This document shows, piece after piece, positions 1-7,144 of a DNA stretch of 28,097 bases; the first letter of the stretch is position 1, and the number at the start of each line of letters is the position of its first letter. A program made the position numbers and the translations under genes. Under the pieces are notes generated by a model. The model searched no databases, was not told the DNA's origin, and saw nothing but the letters and a program-made list of their open reading frames with translations. The stretch is from an uncultured Planctomycetia bacterium. Lineage in GTDB: Bacteria; Planctomycetota; UBA1135; GCA-002686595. The stretch spans positions 1 to 28,097 of the forward strand of contig CALKYE010000058.1 in NCBI GenBank assembly GCA_938003765.1, in the 5' to 3' direction.

Positions 1-1485
1 CCGCAGGACGTGTGGAAGCTGAGCGCGTTCGAGTTCGAGCGCGGCTCGCAGCTCGAGCTGAAGTGCGGAGCGGCGGCGCTGGTGGTCGGAGCTACCACTG
101 GGGCGACCACCGGTGCGACCACCGGTGCGACCACCGGGGCCAGCGGCGGCGCGGCGATCTGGGCCTATGTCGAGCCCGCCGGCGGAGGCGCGGTGTCCGG
201 CTCGCTCGCGGCGGGCAGTCCAGCGCTGACGTTCGCGCTCGTGCGCTTCCACCCCGCGCAACTGGACGACCTGTTCCCGCCCAAGACGGTGAGCAAGTCC
301 CCGGACGCGCGCGCGTTGCTCGCGGCGCGGCGCGTCGTCGCGCGGCAGCTCACCGAGTCCGGCTATCGCTGGGACCAATTCCCGTCTCCGCTGCCCAAAG
401 GCTCGCTCGTGCTCGACTGCACGTTCGCGGATGGCGCGCGACGCGTGTTCCAGCTCGACGGAGCGAAGGGCGTGCTCGAAGTCGACTCGCGCTTCACGCG
501 CTCGGAGCTGCCTGCGTCGGTCGAGCTCTCGTCCAAGGACGCCGAGCGCGCCTTCGAAGCGGCGTGGGAGGCGTTCGACCGGCAGTACGCGAAGTTCCAG
601 CTCCGCCCCGAGGTCGACTGGGACGCCGTGCGCAAGCAATACGCGCCGCTCGCGCGCACGGCGAAGACGACCTGGGAAGCGGCGACCGCGATCGCGCTGG
701 CGCTCGAGCGGCTGCGTGACCTGCACGTGCACGTCGAGTGCGAGGGCGAACGGCTGCCGTTCTATTGGCGCTACCGACCGCAGAACGGCGTGATGGATGC
801 TGCGAGCAAGTTGATCGGAGAGTTGCAGGGCGGCGCCGAGGTGCGCTGGGCTCGCACGGAGGACGGGTTCGGCTTCCTGCAGGTGAACGGCGTGGGGAGC
901 GACGACGTCACGCAGCGCGTCGATGCGGCGCTCGAGGCGCTCGCGGACACCTGCGGCCTGATCCTCGACATCCGCTTCAACAGCGGCGGCTCGACGAACG
1001 TCGCGGCCTCGGTCGCCGGCCGCTTCATCGACGCCGAGAAGGTCTACGCGCAGTCGCAGTTCCGCTCGGGCCCCAAGCGCACCCAACTCGGCGCGAAGCA
1101 GCCGCGCAAGGTCGCGCCGCGCGGGCCGTGGCGTTACCAGGCGCCGGTCATGGCGCTGTTCGGTCAGCGCTGCATGAGCTCGGGCGACGAACTCGCGTTG
1201 ATGCTGGTGCAGTGCCCGCAGGTGACGACGCTCGGAGATCGCACTGCGGGGTCCTCCGCCGCGCCCAGGCTCGTCGACGTCGGCAGCGGCATCTCGGTCA
1301 AGGTCCCGCAGTGGAACGACTGCGACGCCGCCGGAGCGCCGTACGAGGACCGCGGCGTGCCGGTGATGGTCGAGATCACCAACGCTGCTGACGCGTTCTC
1401 GCTCGATCGCGATCCGGTGATCGAGGCGGCGCTCGAGCGGCTGCGCGCCACGCCGAAGGCCAAGCGCGCTCCGGGCAAGCGCTGA
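1..1485 (+). CDS. S41 family (C-terminal processing/tricorn-like) serine peptidase, N-terminus outside window
   Basis: The reading frame is open to the left edge, so the true start is probably upstream; the first possible start inside is GTG at 10 (residues numbered from it). The last 220 residues look like an S41 core: a beta-strand with LDIRFNSGGS near residue 320, the nucleophile motif CMSSGDE with Ser390/391 (1177-1182), and GDRTAGSS shortly after. S41 enzymes cleave unfolded or C-terminal peptide segments and are normally exported or periplasmic. The half before the core has a helical segment (WEAFDRQYAKF) like the lid region that precedes S41 domains. Near the N-terminal end is a low-complexity run of four ATTG tetrapeptides (residues 28-43). 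No PDZ domain is evident in the part present. The family is fairly sure; the substrate and the catalytic dyad/tetrad subtype are unknown. The following aldehyde dehydrogenase starts 56 nt downstream on the same strand. Confidence 0.8.
   Translation, partial: PQDVWKLSAFEFERGSQLELKCGAAALVVGATTGATTGATTGATTGASGGAAIWAYVEPAGGGAVSGSLAAGSPALTFALVRFHPAQLDDLFPPKTVSKSPDARALLAARRVVARQLTESGYRWDQFPSPLPKGSLVLDCTFADGARRVFQLDGAKGVLEVDSRFTRSELPASVELSSKDAERAFEAAWEAFDRQYAKFQLRPEVDWDAVRKQYAPLARTAKTTWEAATAIALALERLRDLHVHVECEGERLPFYWRYRPQNGVMDAASKLIGELQGGAEVRWARTEDGFGFLQVNGVGSDDVTQRVDAALEALADTCGLILDIRFNSGGSTNVAASVAGRFIDAEKVYAQSQFRSGPKRTQLGAKQPRKVAPRGPWRYQAPVMALFGQRCMSSGDELALMLVQCPQVTTLGDRTAGSSAAPRLVDVGSGISVKVPQWNDCDAAGAPYEDRGVPVMVEITNAADAFSLDRDPVIEAALERLRATPKAKRAPGKR
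91..138 (+). repeat. In-frame 12-bp tandem repeat, four copies (ATTG)4
   Basis: Four consecutive 12-bp units (91-102, 103-114, 115-126, 127-138) of the form GCGACCACCGGT encode Ala-Thr-Thr-Gly each time. The two middle copies are identical and the outer ones differ at a few bases. Unit length is a multiple of three, so copy-number change would keep the S41 frame. It would form a flexible Thr/Gly linker. Confidence 0.9.
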
Positions 1486-1526
1486 GCGAGTCGCGCACCG
1501 ACGTTCCCGTCCGCGCGCGGCGCGCG

Positions 1527-1532
1527 TATCGT
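1527..1532 (+). promoter_or_regulatory. -10-like hexamer TATCGT just upstream of the ALDH7 start
   Basis: TATCGT lies 9 nt before the ATG at 1542 and no Shine-Dalgarno sequence is visible. The spacing would put transcription initiation at or very near the start codon. It is one of several such sites in this window; no convincing -35 was found. Confidence 0.3.
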
Positions 1533-1541
1533 GTTCGCCCC

Positions 1542-3074
1542 ATGAGCACGAACACGAGCTTCCTCAAGGAACTGGGCATCGAGGGCACGAACAGCGGCGC
1601 GTACAACGGGCGCTGGCTGGCGTGCAGCGGAACGGCGCTCGAGAGCACGAATCCCGCCACCGGCGAGGTCATCGCCCGCGTCACGCAGGCCGGTCCCAAG
1701 GAGTACGAGGCGTGCATCGCGGCCGCGCACGAGGCGTTCCTGCGCTGGCGGCTCGTTCCTGCGCCCAAGCGTGGCGACATCGTGCGCCGCATGGGCGAGG
1801 CCATCCGCGCCAAGAAGGACGCGCTCGGGCGACTGATCTCGCTCGAGATGGGCAAGATCCTCCAGGAGGGCTGGGGCGAGGTTCAGGAAGCGATCGACAT
1901 GGCGGAGTTCGCCGTGGGCCAGTCGCGCATGCTCTACGGCCTGTCGATGCACTCCGAGCGCCCGGGCCACTCGATGCGCGAGCAGTGGCACCCGCTCGGC
2001 GTCGTGGGCGTGATCACCGCCTTCAACTTCCCGATGGCGGTGTGGGCCTGGAACTCGATGCTGGCGCTGATCTGCGGAGACGCGTGCGTGTGGAAGCCTT
2101 CCGCGCACGTGCCGCTGTGCGCCATCGCGCTGACGAACGTGGTGCGCCCCGTGCTCGAGGCGGAGGGCTTCGGCGCGCTGGCGTCGCTAGCGATCGGCTC
2201 GATCGAGCACACGGCCGCTCCGATGCTCGACGACGCGCGCGTGCCGCTGGTGTCGTTCACCGGTTCGAGCGCGGTGGGGCGGACCGTCGCCGCGCGCGTC
2301 GCGGGGCGCTTCGGACGCACGATCCTCGAGCTGGGCGGCAACAACGCGCTGATCGTCATGGACGACGCCGACCTCGAGCTCGCGCTCCCGGCGATCGTGT
2401 TCGGCTCGGTGGGCACCGCCGGACAGCGCTGCACGACCACGCGGCGCGTGCTGGTGCACGAGAAGCTCGCCGACGAGGTCGAACGTCGCCTCCTGAAGGC
2501 GTACAGCGGCGTGCGCATCGGCGATCCGATCGAGCCGAGCACGCTGTGCGGCCCGCTGATCACGCGCGCCGCCGTCGAGGCGATGCAGAACGCGCTCGCC
2601 CAAGCGCGCAGCGCGGGCGGAGTCGTGCTGTGCGGCGGCGAGGTCCTCCAACTGCCCGGAAGGCTCGCGGGAGGCAACTTCGTTCGCCCGGCGATCGTGC
2701 GCGCGGAGAACCACTGGCCGGTCGTGCAGCACGAGACCTTCGCGCCGATCCTCTACCTGATCCGCGTGCGCGACCTCGAGCACGCGATCGAGCTGCAGAA
2801 CGCCGTCCCGCAGGGCCTTTCCTCGGCGATCTTCACGCTCAACGTGCGCTCGGCGGAGCGCTTCCTGTCTCCCGCGGGCTCCGACTGCGGCATCGCCAAC
2901 GTCAACATCGGCACCAGCGGCGCCGAGATCGGCGGAGCGTTCGGCGGCGAGAAGGAGACCGGCGGCGGCCGCGAGGCGGGCAGCGACGCGTGGAAGGCCT
3001 ACATGCGCCGCCAGACCAACACGGTCAACTACTCGAACGCGCTGCCGCTCGCGCAGGGCATCGTCTTCGGTTGA
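1542..3074 (+). CDS. amaB: ALDH7/antiquitin-type aldehyde dehydrogenase (alpha-aminoadipic semialdehyde dehydrogenase)
   Basis: This 510-aa protein is full length for ALDH7. In this family the enzyme oxidises alpha-aminoadipic semialdehyde (in equilibrium with piperideine-6-carboxylate) to alpha-aminoadipate with NAD+, in lysine degradation. Seen here: the AFNFPMAVW cofactor-domain segment, FTGSS around residue 240, general base Glu263 in ELGGNN, and nucleophile Cys297 in GTAGQRCTTTRR. The C-terminal substrate loop GAEIGGAFGGEKETGGG, followed by GSDAWKAYMRRQTNTVNYS, is diagnostic for ALDH7 and absent from most other aldehyde dehydrogenases. The symbol rests on this family assignment. No other lysine-degradation gene is adjacent, so the physiological substrate could be broader: antiquitins also detoxify lipid-peroxidation and betaine aldehydes. 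The start at ATG 1542 is the first in frame before the conserved region. Confidence 0.88.
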   Translation: MSTNTSFLKELGIEGTNSGAYNGRWLACSGTALESTNPATGEVIARVTQAGPKEYEACIAAAHEAFLRWRLVPAPKRGDIVRRMGEAIRAKKDALGRLISLEMGKILQEGWGEVQEAIDMAEFAVGQSRMLYGLSMHSERPGHSMREQWHPLGVVGVITAFNFPMAVWAWNSMLALICGDACVWKPSAHVPLCAIALTNVVRPVLEAEGFGALASLAIGSIEHTAAPMLDDARVPLVSFTGSSAVGRTVAARVAGRFGRTILELGGNNALIVMDDADLELALPAIVFGSVGTAGQRCTTTRRVLVHEKLADEVERRLLKAYSGVRIGDPIEPSTLCGPLITRAAVEAMQNALAQARSAGGVVLCGGEVLQLPGRLAGGNFVRPAIVRAENHWPVVQHETFAPILYLIRVRDLEHAIELQNAVPQGLSSAIFTLNVRSAERFLSPAGSDCGIANVNIGTSGAEIGGAFGGEKETGGGREAGSDAWKAYMRRQTNTVNYSNALPLAQGIVFG

Positions 3075-3090
3075 GCCGCGCTGACAACGA

Positions 3091-3130
3091 CGCGCGCCCG
3101 CGACAGGTGGAAGCCTGCCGCGGGCGCGCG
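3091..3130. terminator. Strong bidirectional hairpin between convergent genes
   Basis: Arms of 17 nt (3091-3107 and 3114-3130) pair at 16 of 17 positions around a 6-nt loop. The stem is almost entirely G/C, with the pattern CGCGCGCCCGCG / CGCGGGCGCGCG. It lies between the stop of the aldehyde dehydrogenase (3074) and the stop of the minus-strand large exported protein (3166), so it can serve both strands. There is no U-rich tail on either side. Confidence 0.7.
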
Positions 3131-3165
3131 CGCATTCGGAACGCTCGCGAGCGCGAGCGCACCGC

Positions 3166-5697
3166 TCACGGATAGACGATGTCGGACAGCGACATCAGCG
3201 CCGCCTTGTTCTCCATGTTCATGAACCCGCCCTGCACGGCGGACTGGAACGTGGAGTACTGCGAGCCCGACATCTGCATCGTGCGCTGCAGGAACAGCGG
3301 ATCGCCGCTCAGCTCCCAGCCGTAGGCGAGCGTGCACCACGACTGGAACTTGTCCAGTCCTCCGGCCGCAGCGCCCTCCACCGGCAGACTGTTGCAGAAC
3401 ATCGGCTGCGACAGGCTGATCGGACCGATGGCGACGTGGTTCCAAGGTCCGGCGCCGATCGGCTCCCAGGCCGGGAATCCGATCATCGTGTACGCCGAGT
3501 CGGTGATGACGCGCTTGAGCTTGCCCATGCGCGCGAAGTCGACGCCGCGGAAGACGCTCTCGCGCATGCTCCACAACGCGTTCTCGACGATCGCTTGCTC
3601 GATCGACTGCCGCGCGCGGTAGAGCCCGTTGAGGATCTTCGTGTTGACGATGGCCTGGATCATCCCGGTGCAATCGACGCGGCCGTCGTGGACCATGTCC
3701 GCGATGCGCTCGAACCAGTTGCGTGCGTCCGCGCGCCAGGTCGGGTGACCGAGCGAGTAGGCCGCGCACATCGCGTCGACCGTCCAGCCTTCGCCGCGGC
3801 CGAAGGAGAAGCCCTTGCCCGGGTTGTTGGAGACCCAGTTGAGGTCGCCGAGCATCGAGGAACCCAGCGCCGCTCCGTTCGCGCCGACGGGCGCGTGGAA
3901 GTAGCTCATCCGCGCGAGTTCCGCCTGCATCAGGATGTCGTCCTTGGCCACCGAGTCGTTGCCCAGCCACGCGAGCGCCTTGGGAGAGCTCAAGTAGCGG
4001 ACGAGGTGCTGCAGGTCGATGGGGCGGAACGTGCTCAGCGTCGCCTCGTAAGCCGGCGCGAGTCCGCTCTGCTGAACGGCGTTCACCTGGTGCGTCGGCA
4101 CGCTGCCCCAGCCGAGCATGTCCGGCCCGGTGATCTGCACCTGATAGAAGTTGCCCGGCATGTAGACGCCGTTGCTGCCTTGGACCAGCCAGCGGTACAC
4201 GCTGGTCGGCTCGCCGTTCATCTCGAACAGCACGTCGTTCATGCGGTCCGTGTACATGCGATGGCGCAGCAGCGTGTAGCGATAGCCATCGTTCGATGCG
4301 GCGAAGGCCGTGATGAAGCCGTCGTACATCACGATCTCGGTGCCGCCGGTCATCCCGCCGTACCCGACGCCCCACGGGTGGGCCCAGCCCAAACGCGGGT
4401 AGTGCAGCGGATAGACGTTCATCGAGGCGCCAGCCTCGAAGAAGTCGATCAGGCGATCGAAGTCGGCGCGCAACTTGGCGCGCGTCGTGGTGAAGCCCGA
4501 CACGTCGCCCAGGTAGCTCAGGTCGGGGAGCTTGTGGCGCTGCGGGTAGTAGCGCGCCGTCTCGGGGTTCCACCACGACCACAGAGCGTTGCCGTGCGAG
4601 TTCACGCCGAAGCGGCAGTAGCCGAGGAAGCGCTCTTCGACCAACTCCTGGCCGTAGGCCTCCGAGCCGACGCGCGCGATGGCGACGCGGCGCAGGAACT
4701 GGGCCTGCCGACCCAGAACGTGCAGCGTGCCGTCGGCGTTGCCCTTCACCAGCGGACGCATGACGCGCCCGTTGGCGAGCTGGCGCGGCTGTCCGATCGA
4801 CGGGTCGTCGAAGTCGGGCAGGATCGCCCAGCCCTCGGGGACGACCAGCTCGAGCTGGTCGAAGTACAGCTTGTCCTGCAGGTCGTCGAGCACGGCGCCC
4901 GGCGAGCGATCGGAACCGCTGGTTCCGTTGTGCACGCGCAGGTCGAGTTGGACCACGTCGTCGTGCGCCCAGTACGAGAGGTAGGAGTGAACTCCCATGA
5001 AGTGGGGGAGCGTCCCCGACGAGCCCGACTGGGGAAGCTCGGGTCGGAGCACGTCGTAGCAGCGCTCCTGCAGCAACTCCGAGCCGTCCTTCAGCAGCTT
5101 GCGGCCGAGCGCGCCGGCGCGCAGATCGGACCGGTAGACGTTGCCGTACACGTCGCGGGTTCGCAGCACGATCCCGTTGGTCAGCGAACGCAGGCTCTGC
5201 ACGCGCGGCGTGAGGGCGACCGGCGTGTCGACGTGCGGCGCGTAGACCACGTCGAAGCGCGTGAACTGACCGGGCGTGAGCGCAGGCAGTCGGCGCACGC
5301 GGGCGATGACTTCGACGACGTCGGCGCCGTCCGAGCGCACCGGGTAGCTGCTGACCACCTCGGTCTGCGCCGGCACGAGCACGTTGTCGTGGCTGCGCAC
5401 CTGGAACGGGTTCAGTCCATCCGCGCGCGGGTAGATGCCCGGCGGAACGGGGAACGTGCCGCGCACGGTGAACTCGAGCGCCGCCGGTGCGGCGAGCTCG
5501 AGAACCGCGACGGTCTCGCCGGGCGTTTGCGCCAACGCTGGAGCAGCGTGGACCGCAACACAAGCGAGCCCCATGGCGCCTGCCAGACGCCGTACGGAAC
5601 TCAACGCGCCGAGCGCGAACTGACCAAAAACCATCGCTGCGCGTCGTGACGACGACGCAGCGCGCGCGCGCGACGGCGCGTTATCCTGCCTGGACAT
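3166..5697 (-). CDS. Large exported protein, paralogue A; possible YetA/rhamnogalacturonan-lyase-like fold
   Basis: An 843-aa protein from ATG at 5697, chosen because GAGGGG lies 6 nt upstream. The N-terminus has a long basic region (RR at 18-19 and 36-37), then a hydrophobic stretch and a signal-peptidase site after APALA (residue 56). Residues 70-190 are beta-rich, with a pattern (FPVPPG..., VPAQTEV, DGADVVEV) that recalls the N-terminal RIFT-barrel module of YetA/PcRGLX-type proteins. The middle has SWWNPETARYYPQ (about 373-385) and WAHPWGVGYGGMTGGTE (about 437-453). The C-terminal third looks helical, as in an alpha/alpha toroid (RYLSSPKALAWLGND; RARQSIEQAIVENALW at about 691-706). It aligns along its whole length with the protein at 7145-9688. 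The fold suggestion is by eye only; a polysaccharide-active role is a hypothesis and no catalytic residues can be named. A shorter start (Met22) is possible. Confidence 0.85.
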   Translation of the reverse strand: MSRQDNAPSRARAASSSRRAAMVFGQFALGALSSVRRLAGAMGLACVAVHAAPALAQTPGETVAVLELAAPAALEFTVRGTFPVPPGIYPRADGLNPFQVRSHDNVLVPAQTEVVSSYPVRSDGADVVEVIARVRRLPALTPGQFTRFDVVYAPHVDTPVALTPRVQSLRSLTNGIVLRTRDVYGNVYRSDLRAGALGRKLLKDGSELLQERCYDVLRPELPQSGSSGTLPHFMGVHSYLSYWAHDDVVQLDLRVHNGTSGSDRSPGAVLDDLQDKLYFDQLELVVPEGWAILPDFDDPSIGQPRQLANGRVMRPLVKGNADGTLHVLGRQAQFLRRVAIARVGSEAYGQELVEERFLGYCRFGVNSHGNALWSWWNPETARYYPQRHKLPDLSYLGDVSGFTTTRAKLRADFDRLIDFFEAGASMNVYPLHYPRLGWAHPWGVGYGGMTGGTEIVMYDGFITAFAASNDGYRYTLLRHRMYTDRMNDVLFEMNGEPTSVYRWLVQGSNGVYMPGNFYQVQITGPDMLGWGSVPTHQVNAVQQSGLAPAYEATLSTFRPIDLQHLVRYLSSPKALAWLGNDSVAKDDILMQAELARMSYFHAPVGANGAALGSSMLGDLNWVSNNPGKGFSFGRGEGWTVDAMCAAYSLGHPTWRADARNWFERIADMVHDGRVDCTGMIQAIVNTKILNGLYRARQSIEQAIVENALWSMRESVFRGVDFARMGKLKRVITDSAYTMIGFPAWEPIGAGPWNHVAIGPISLSQPMFCNSLPVEGAAAGGLDKFQSWCTLAYGWELSGDPLFLQRTMQMSGSQYSTFQSAVQGGFMNMENKAALMSLSDIVYP

Positions 5698-5703
5698 GGG
5701 GAT

Positions 5704-5709
5704 CCCCTC
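5704..5709 (-). promoter_or_regulatory. Shine-Dalgarno site deciding the start of paralogue A
   Basis: GAGGGG on the minus strand lies 6 nt before the ATG at 5697. It favours this start over an in-frame codon 22 residues upstream. Confidence 0.6.
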
Positions 5710-5714
5710 GGACA

Positions 5715-5731
5715 GCGGGCCCAAAGCCCGC
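5715..5731 (-). promoter_or_regulatory. Small hairpin in the 5' leader of paralogue A
   Basis: A perfect 6-bp inverted repeat, GCGGGC / GCCCGC with a 5-nt loop, sits just upstream of the Shine-Dalgarno site. It would lie in the mRNA leader and could affect ribosome access. No known riboswitch or attenuator features are evident. Confidence 0.35.
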
Positions 5732-6026
5732 CCTTCTCGTGACGGCGCGCCCGTGACGAACACCCCTCGTTATGAAAGCTCGAGCGACGCCAGCAGCGAC
5801 GCAGCAGCGATCCGCGAACGCGCTTGGCCTCGTCAGGCTCGACGCTCTGGCGTTCGCAACGAATCCGCGGGAGCGAACCGACCGGCGCGGGCGCGCAATC
5901 GAGGTCAGCTCACTCGGAGCACTGCGAAGGCGCCGGCGCGCCCTCCTCGCGCCCGACCGCCGCAGCTTCCGCGGAGTGCGTAGGATAGCGGCGACTTTTG
6001 AGGTGGGTACCGCGCGAAAGGGTGCG
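5732..6026. other. Intergenic region between divergent units, no convincing gene
   Basis: About 295 nt (about 330 nt when counted from the paralogue A start) separate paralogue A from the next plus-strand start. Open frames cross it on both strands, but their translations are Arg/Ala-rich shadow sequence without recognisable features. TAGGAT at 5981-5986 could be a plus-strand -10 box for the short ORF and SGNH-like gene. CATAAC (complement of 5769-5774) could be one for paralogue A. No good -35 partner was found for either. Confidence 0.4.
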
Positions 6027-6119
6027 ATGACGGAATTGTTCGAGCCACGCGCGCGTGACGCCCAGCGTCCCAGCGGACCCGCCGCAGGCCCGGAATCCCC
6101 GGCCGAAACCCGCCGTTGA
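6027..6119 (+). CDS. Candidate 30-aa ORF translationally coupled to the SGNH-like gene
   Basis: ATG at 6027 opens a 30-codon frame (MTELFEPRARDA...) ending in TGA at 6117-6119. That TGA overlaps the ATG of the next gene (6119-6121) by one base, as TGATG, a classic coupling arrangement. AAAGGG lies a few bases upstream of the ATG. The peptide is Pro/Ala/Arg-rich with no membrane segment. It may be a leader peptide that feeds ribosomes into the membrane-anchored gene, or chance. The frame stays open upstream to 5772, but that part does not look coding. Confidence 0.35.
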   Translation: MTELFEPRARDAQRPSGPAAGPESPAETRR

Positions 6120-7021
6120 TGAGTCGCTCCGCCACCCGCTCCAGCGCGCCGCGAGGGCGTTACGCGGCGCTCGGCGCCGTGCTCGTCCTCTTCGTGGTCG
6201 GGCTCGCCGAACTGGCCCTGCGCTGGCGAGAGAGCGCCGCGCGCGGCTCTCCGCATCCGCTGCTCGGCGTGCGGGAGTACCGCGGAGAACCGTTCGAACG
6301 CGAGCGCCCCGAGCGCGGCGTGCGCATCGTCGTGGTGGGCGATGACGCGGCGTTCGGCGCGGGGCTGCCCGAGGAGCACGCCTGGCCGCGTCTGCTCGAG
6401 GGCCTGTTCGCGCGCGACGGCCGCGCCTCTCGCGTGCAGGTGGTGAACGCCGCCGAGCGCGGGGCCACGAGCGCGCGCGTGCGGGAACTGGTGGAGTCCC
6501 ACGTGTTGTCCGTGCAACCCACGTGGCTCGTCATCGCGCTCGGCGCGAGCGACGCCGCGCGCGCTCTCGAAGCGACTCGCGAGCGGCCGTGGTGGTCGAG
6601 CTCCGCGCTGGCGCGCGCGCTCTGCGAGCAACCAGCGCCCGTCGGACTCTCGCACGATGAGGCGAGCGAACTCGTGCGCCGCACCCGCTTCGACTTCGGC
6701 GTCGAGCTGGCGCGCGTCGTGGAGAGCGCGTGGGACCGGCGCTGCTACGTCGCCGTCGTTCAGCAGCCGTGGATCAGACCGTCTGAGCGCGACGTGCGCG
6801 CGACCAGCACGCTCGTAGAGCCGCTCGAACTGGCGCAGCGCGTCCACGCAGCGCTGTGCGAGGAAGCCGCACACGTCGCGCGCGCGCACGACGTGGCGTT
6901 GATCGATGCGCGCGACGCGCTTCCGAACGCGGCCTTCGACGCGCAGGGCCAGCTCGGGCTGAGCGGCGCTCGAGCGCTGGCGCAGGCGGTCTACGACGAG
7001 TTGCGCAAGCGCATCCCCTGA
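6119..7021 (+). CDS. Membrane-anchored SGNH-hydrolase-like protein with lost catalytic residues
   Basis: This 300-aa protein starts at ATG 6119. A basic N-terminus is followed by one hydrophobic segment (residues 16-31, ALGAVLVLFVVGLAEL), then an extracytoplasmic domain. The domain keeps the SGNH layout: block I VVVGDDAAFGAGL (about residue 74), a WPRLLE helix, VQVVNAAERGATSA where SGNH proteins have the oxyanion glycine region, block III VIALGASDAA, and a C-terminal helix. The block I serine (GDS) is Asp, GxND in block III is GASD, and the block V region QLGLSGARALA has no His. SGNH proteins normally hydrolyse or transfer acyl esters on sugars and lipids; this copy would not use the standard mechanism. 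It lies between two large exported paralogues. It may be a binding or scaffold protein, but its function is unknown. Confidence 0.75.
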   Translation: MSRSATRSSAPRGRYAALGAVLVLFVVGLAELALRWRESAARGSPHPLLGVREYRGEPFERERPERGVRIVVVGDDAAFGAGLPEEHAWPRLLEGLFARDGRASRVQVVNAAERGATSARVRELVESHVLSVQPTWLVIALGASDAARALEATRERPWWSSSALARALCEQPAPVGLSHDEASELVRRTRFDFGVELARVVESAWDRRCYVAVVQQPWIRPSERDVRATSTLVEPLELAQRVHAALCEEAAHVARAHDVALIDARDALPNAAFDAQGQLGLSGARALAQAVYDELRKRIP

Positions 7022-7044
7022 GAGCGCGCGCTTCCGCAACGACA

Positions 7045-7090
7045 GCGCGGGCCGCGCCTGGACCTCGATCAGGTCCGACACGGCCCGCGC
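7045..7090. terminator. Nested hairpin between convergent genes
   Basis: The outer arms GCGCGGGCCG (7045-7054) and CGGCCCGCGC (7081-7090) pair perfectly. Inside the loop a second stem forms from GGACCT (7060-7065) and AGGTCC (7071-7076). The element sits between the SGNH-like stop (7021) and the minus-strand stop of paralogue B (7145). It is followed on the plus strand only by a weakly T-containing stretch. Confidence 0.6.
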
Positions 7091-7144
7091 CTTGTGTTCC
7101 GCGCTCTTGTCGAGCGCGCAACGATTCGCAGCGGACTCAGCGCA

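Noticed and set aside
91..138. Short tandem repeat considered as a CRISPR-like array
   Set aside because: Units are contiguous 12-mers without spacers and lie in frame inside a coding region.
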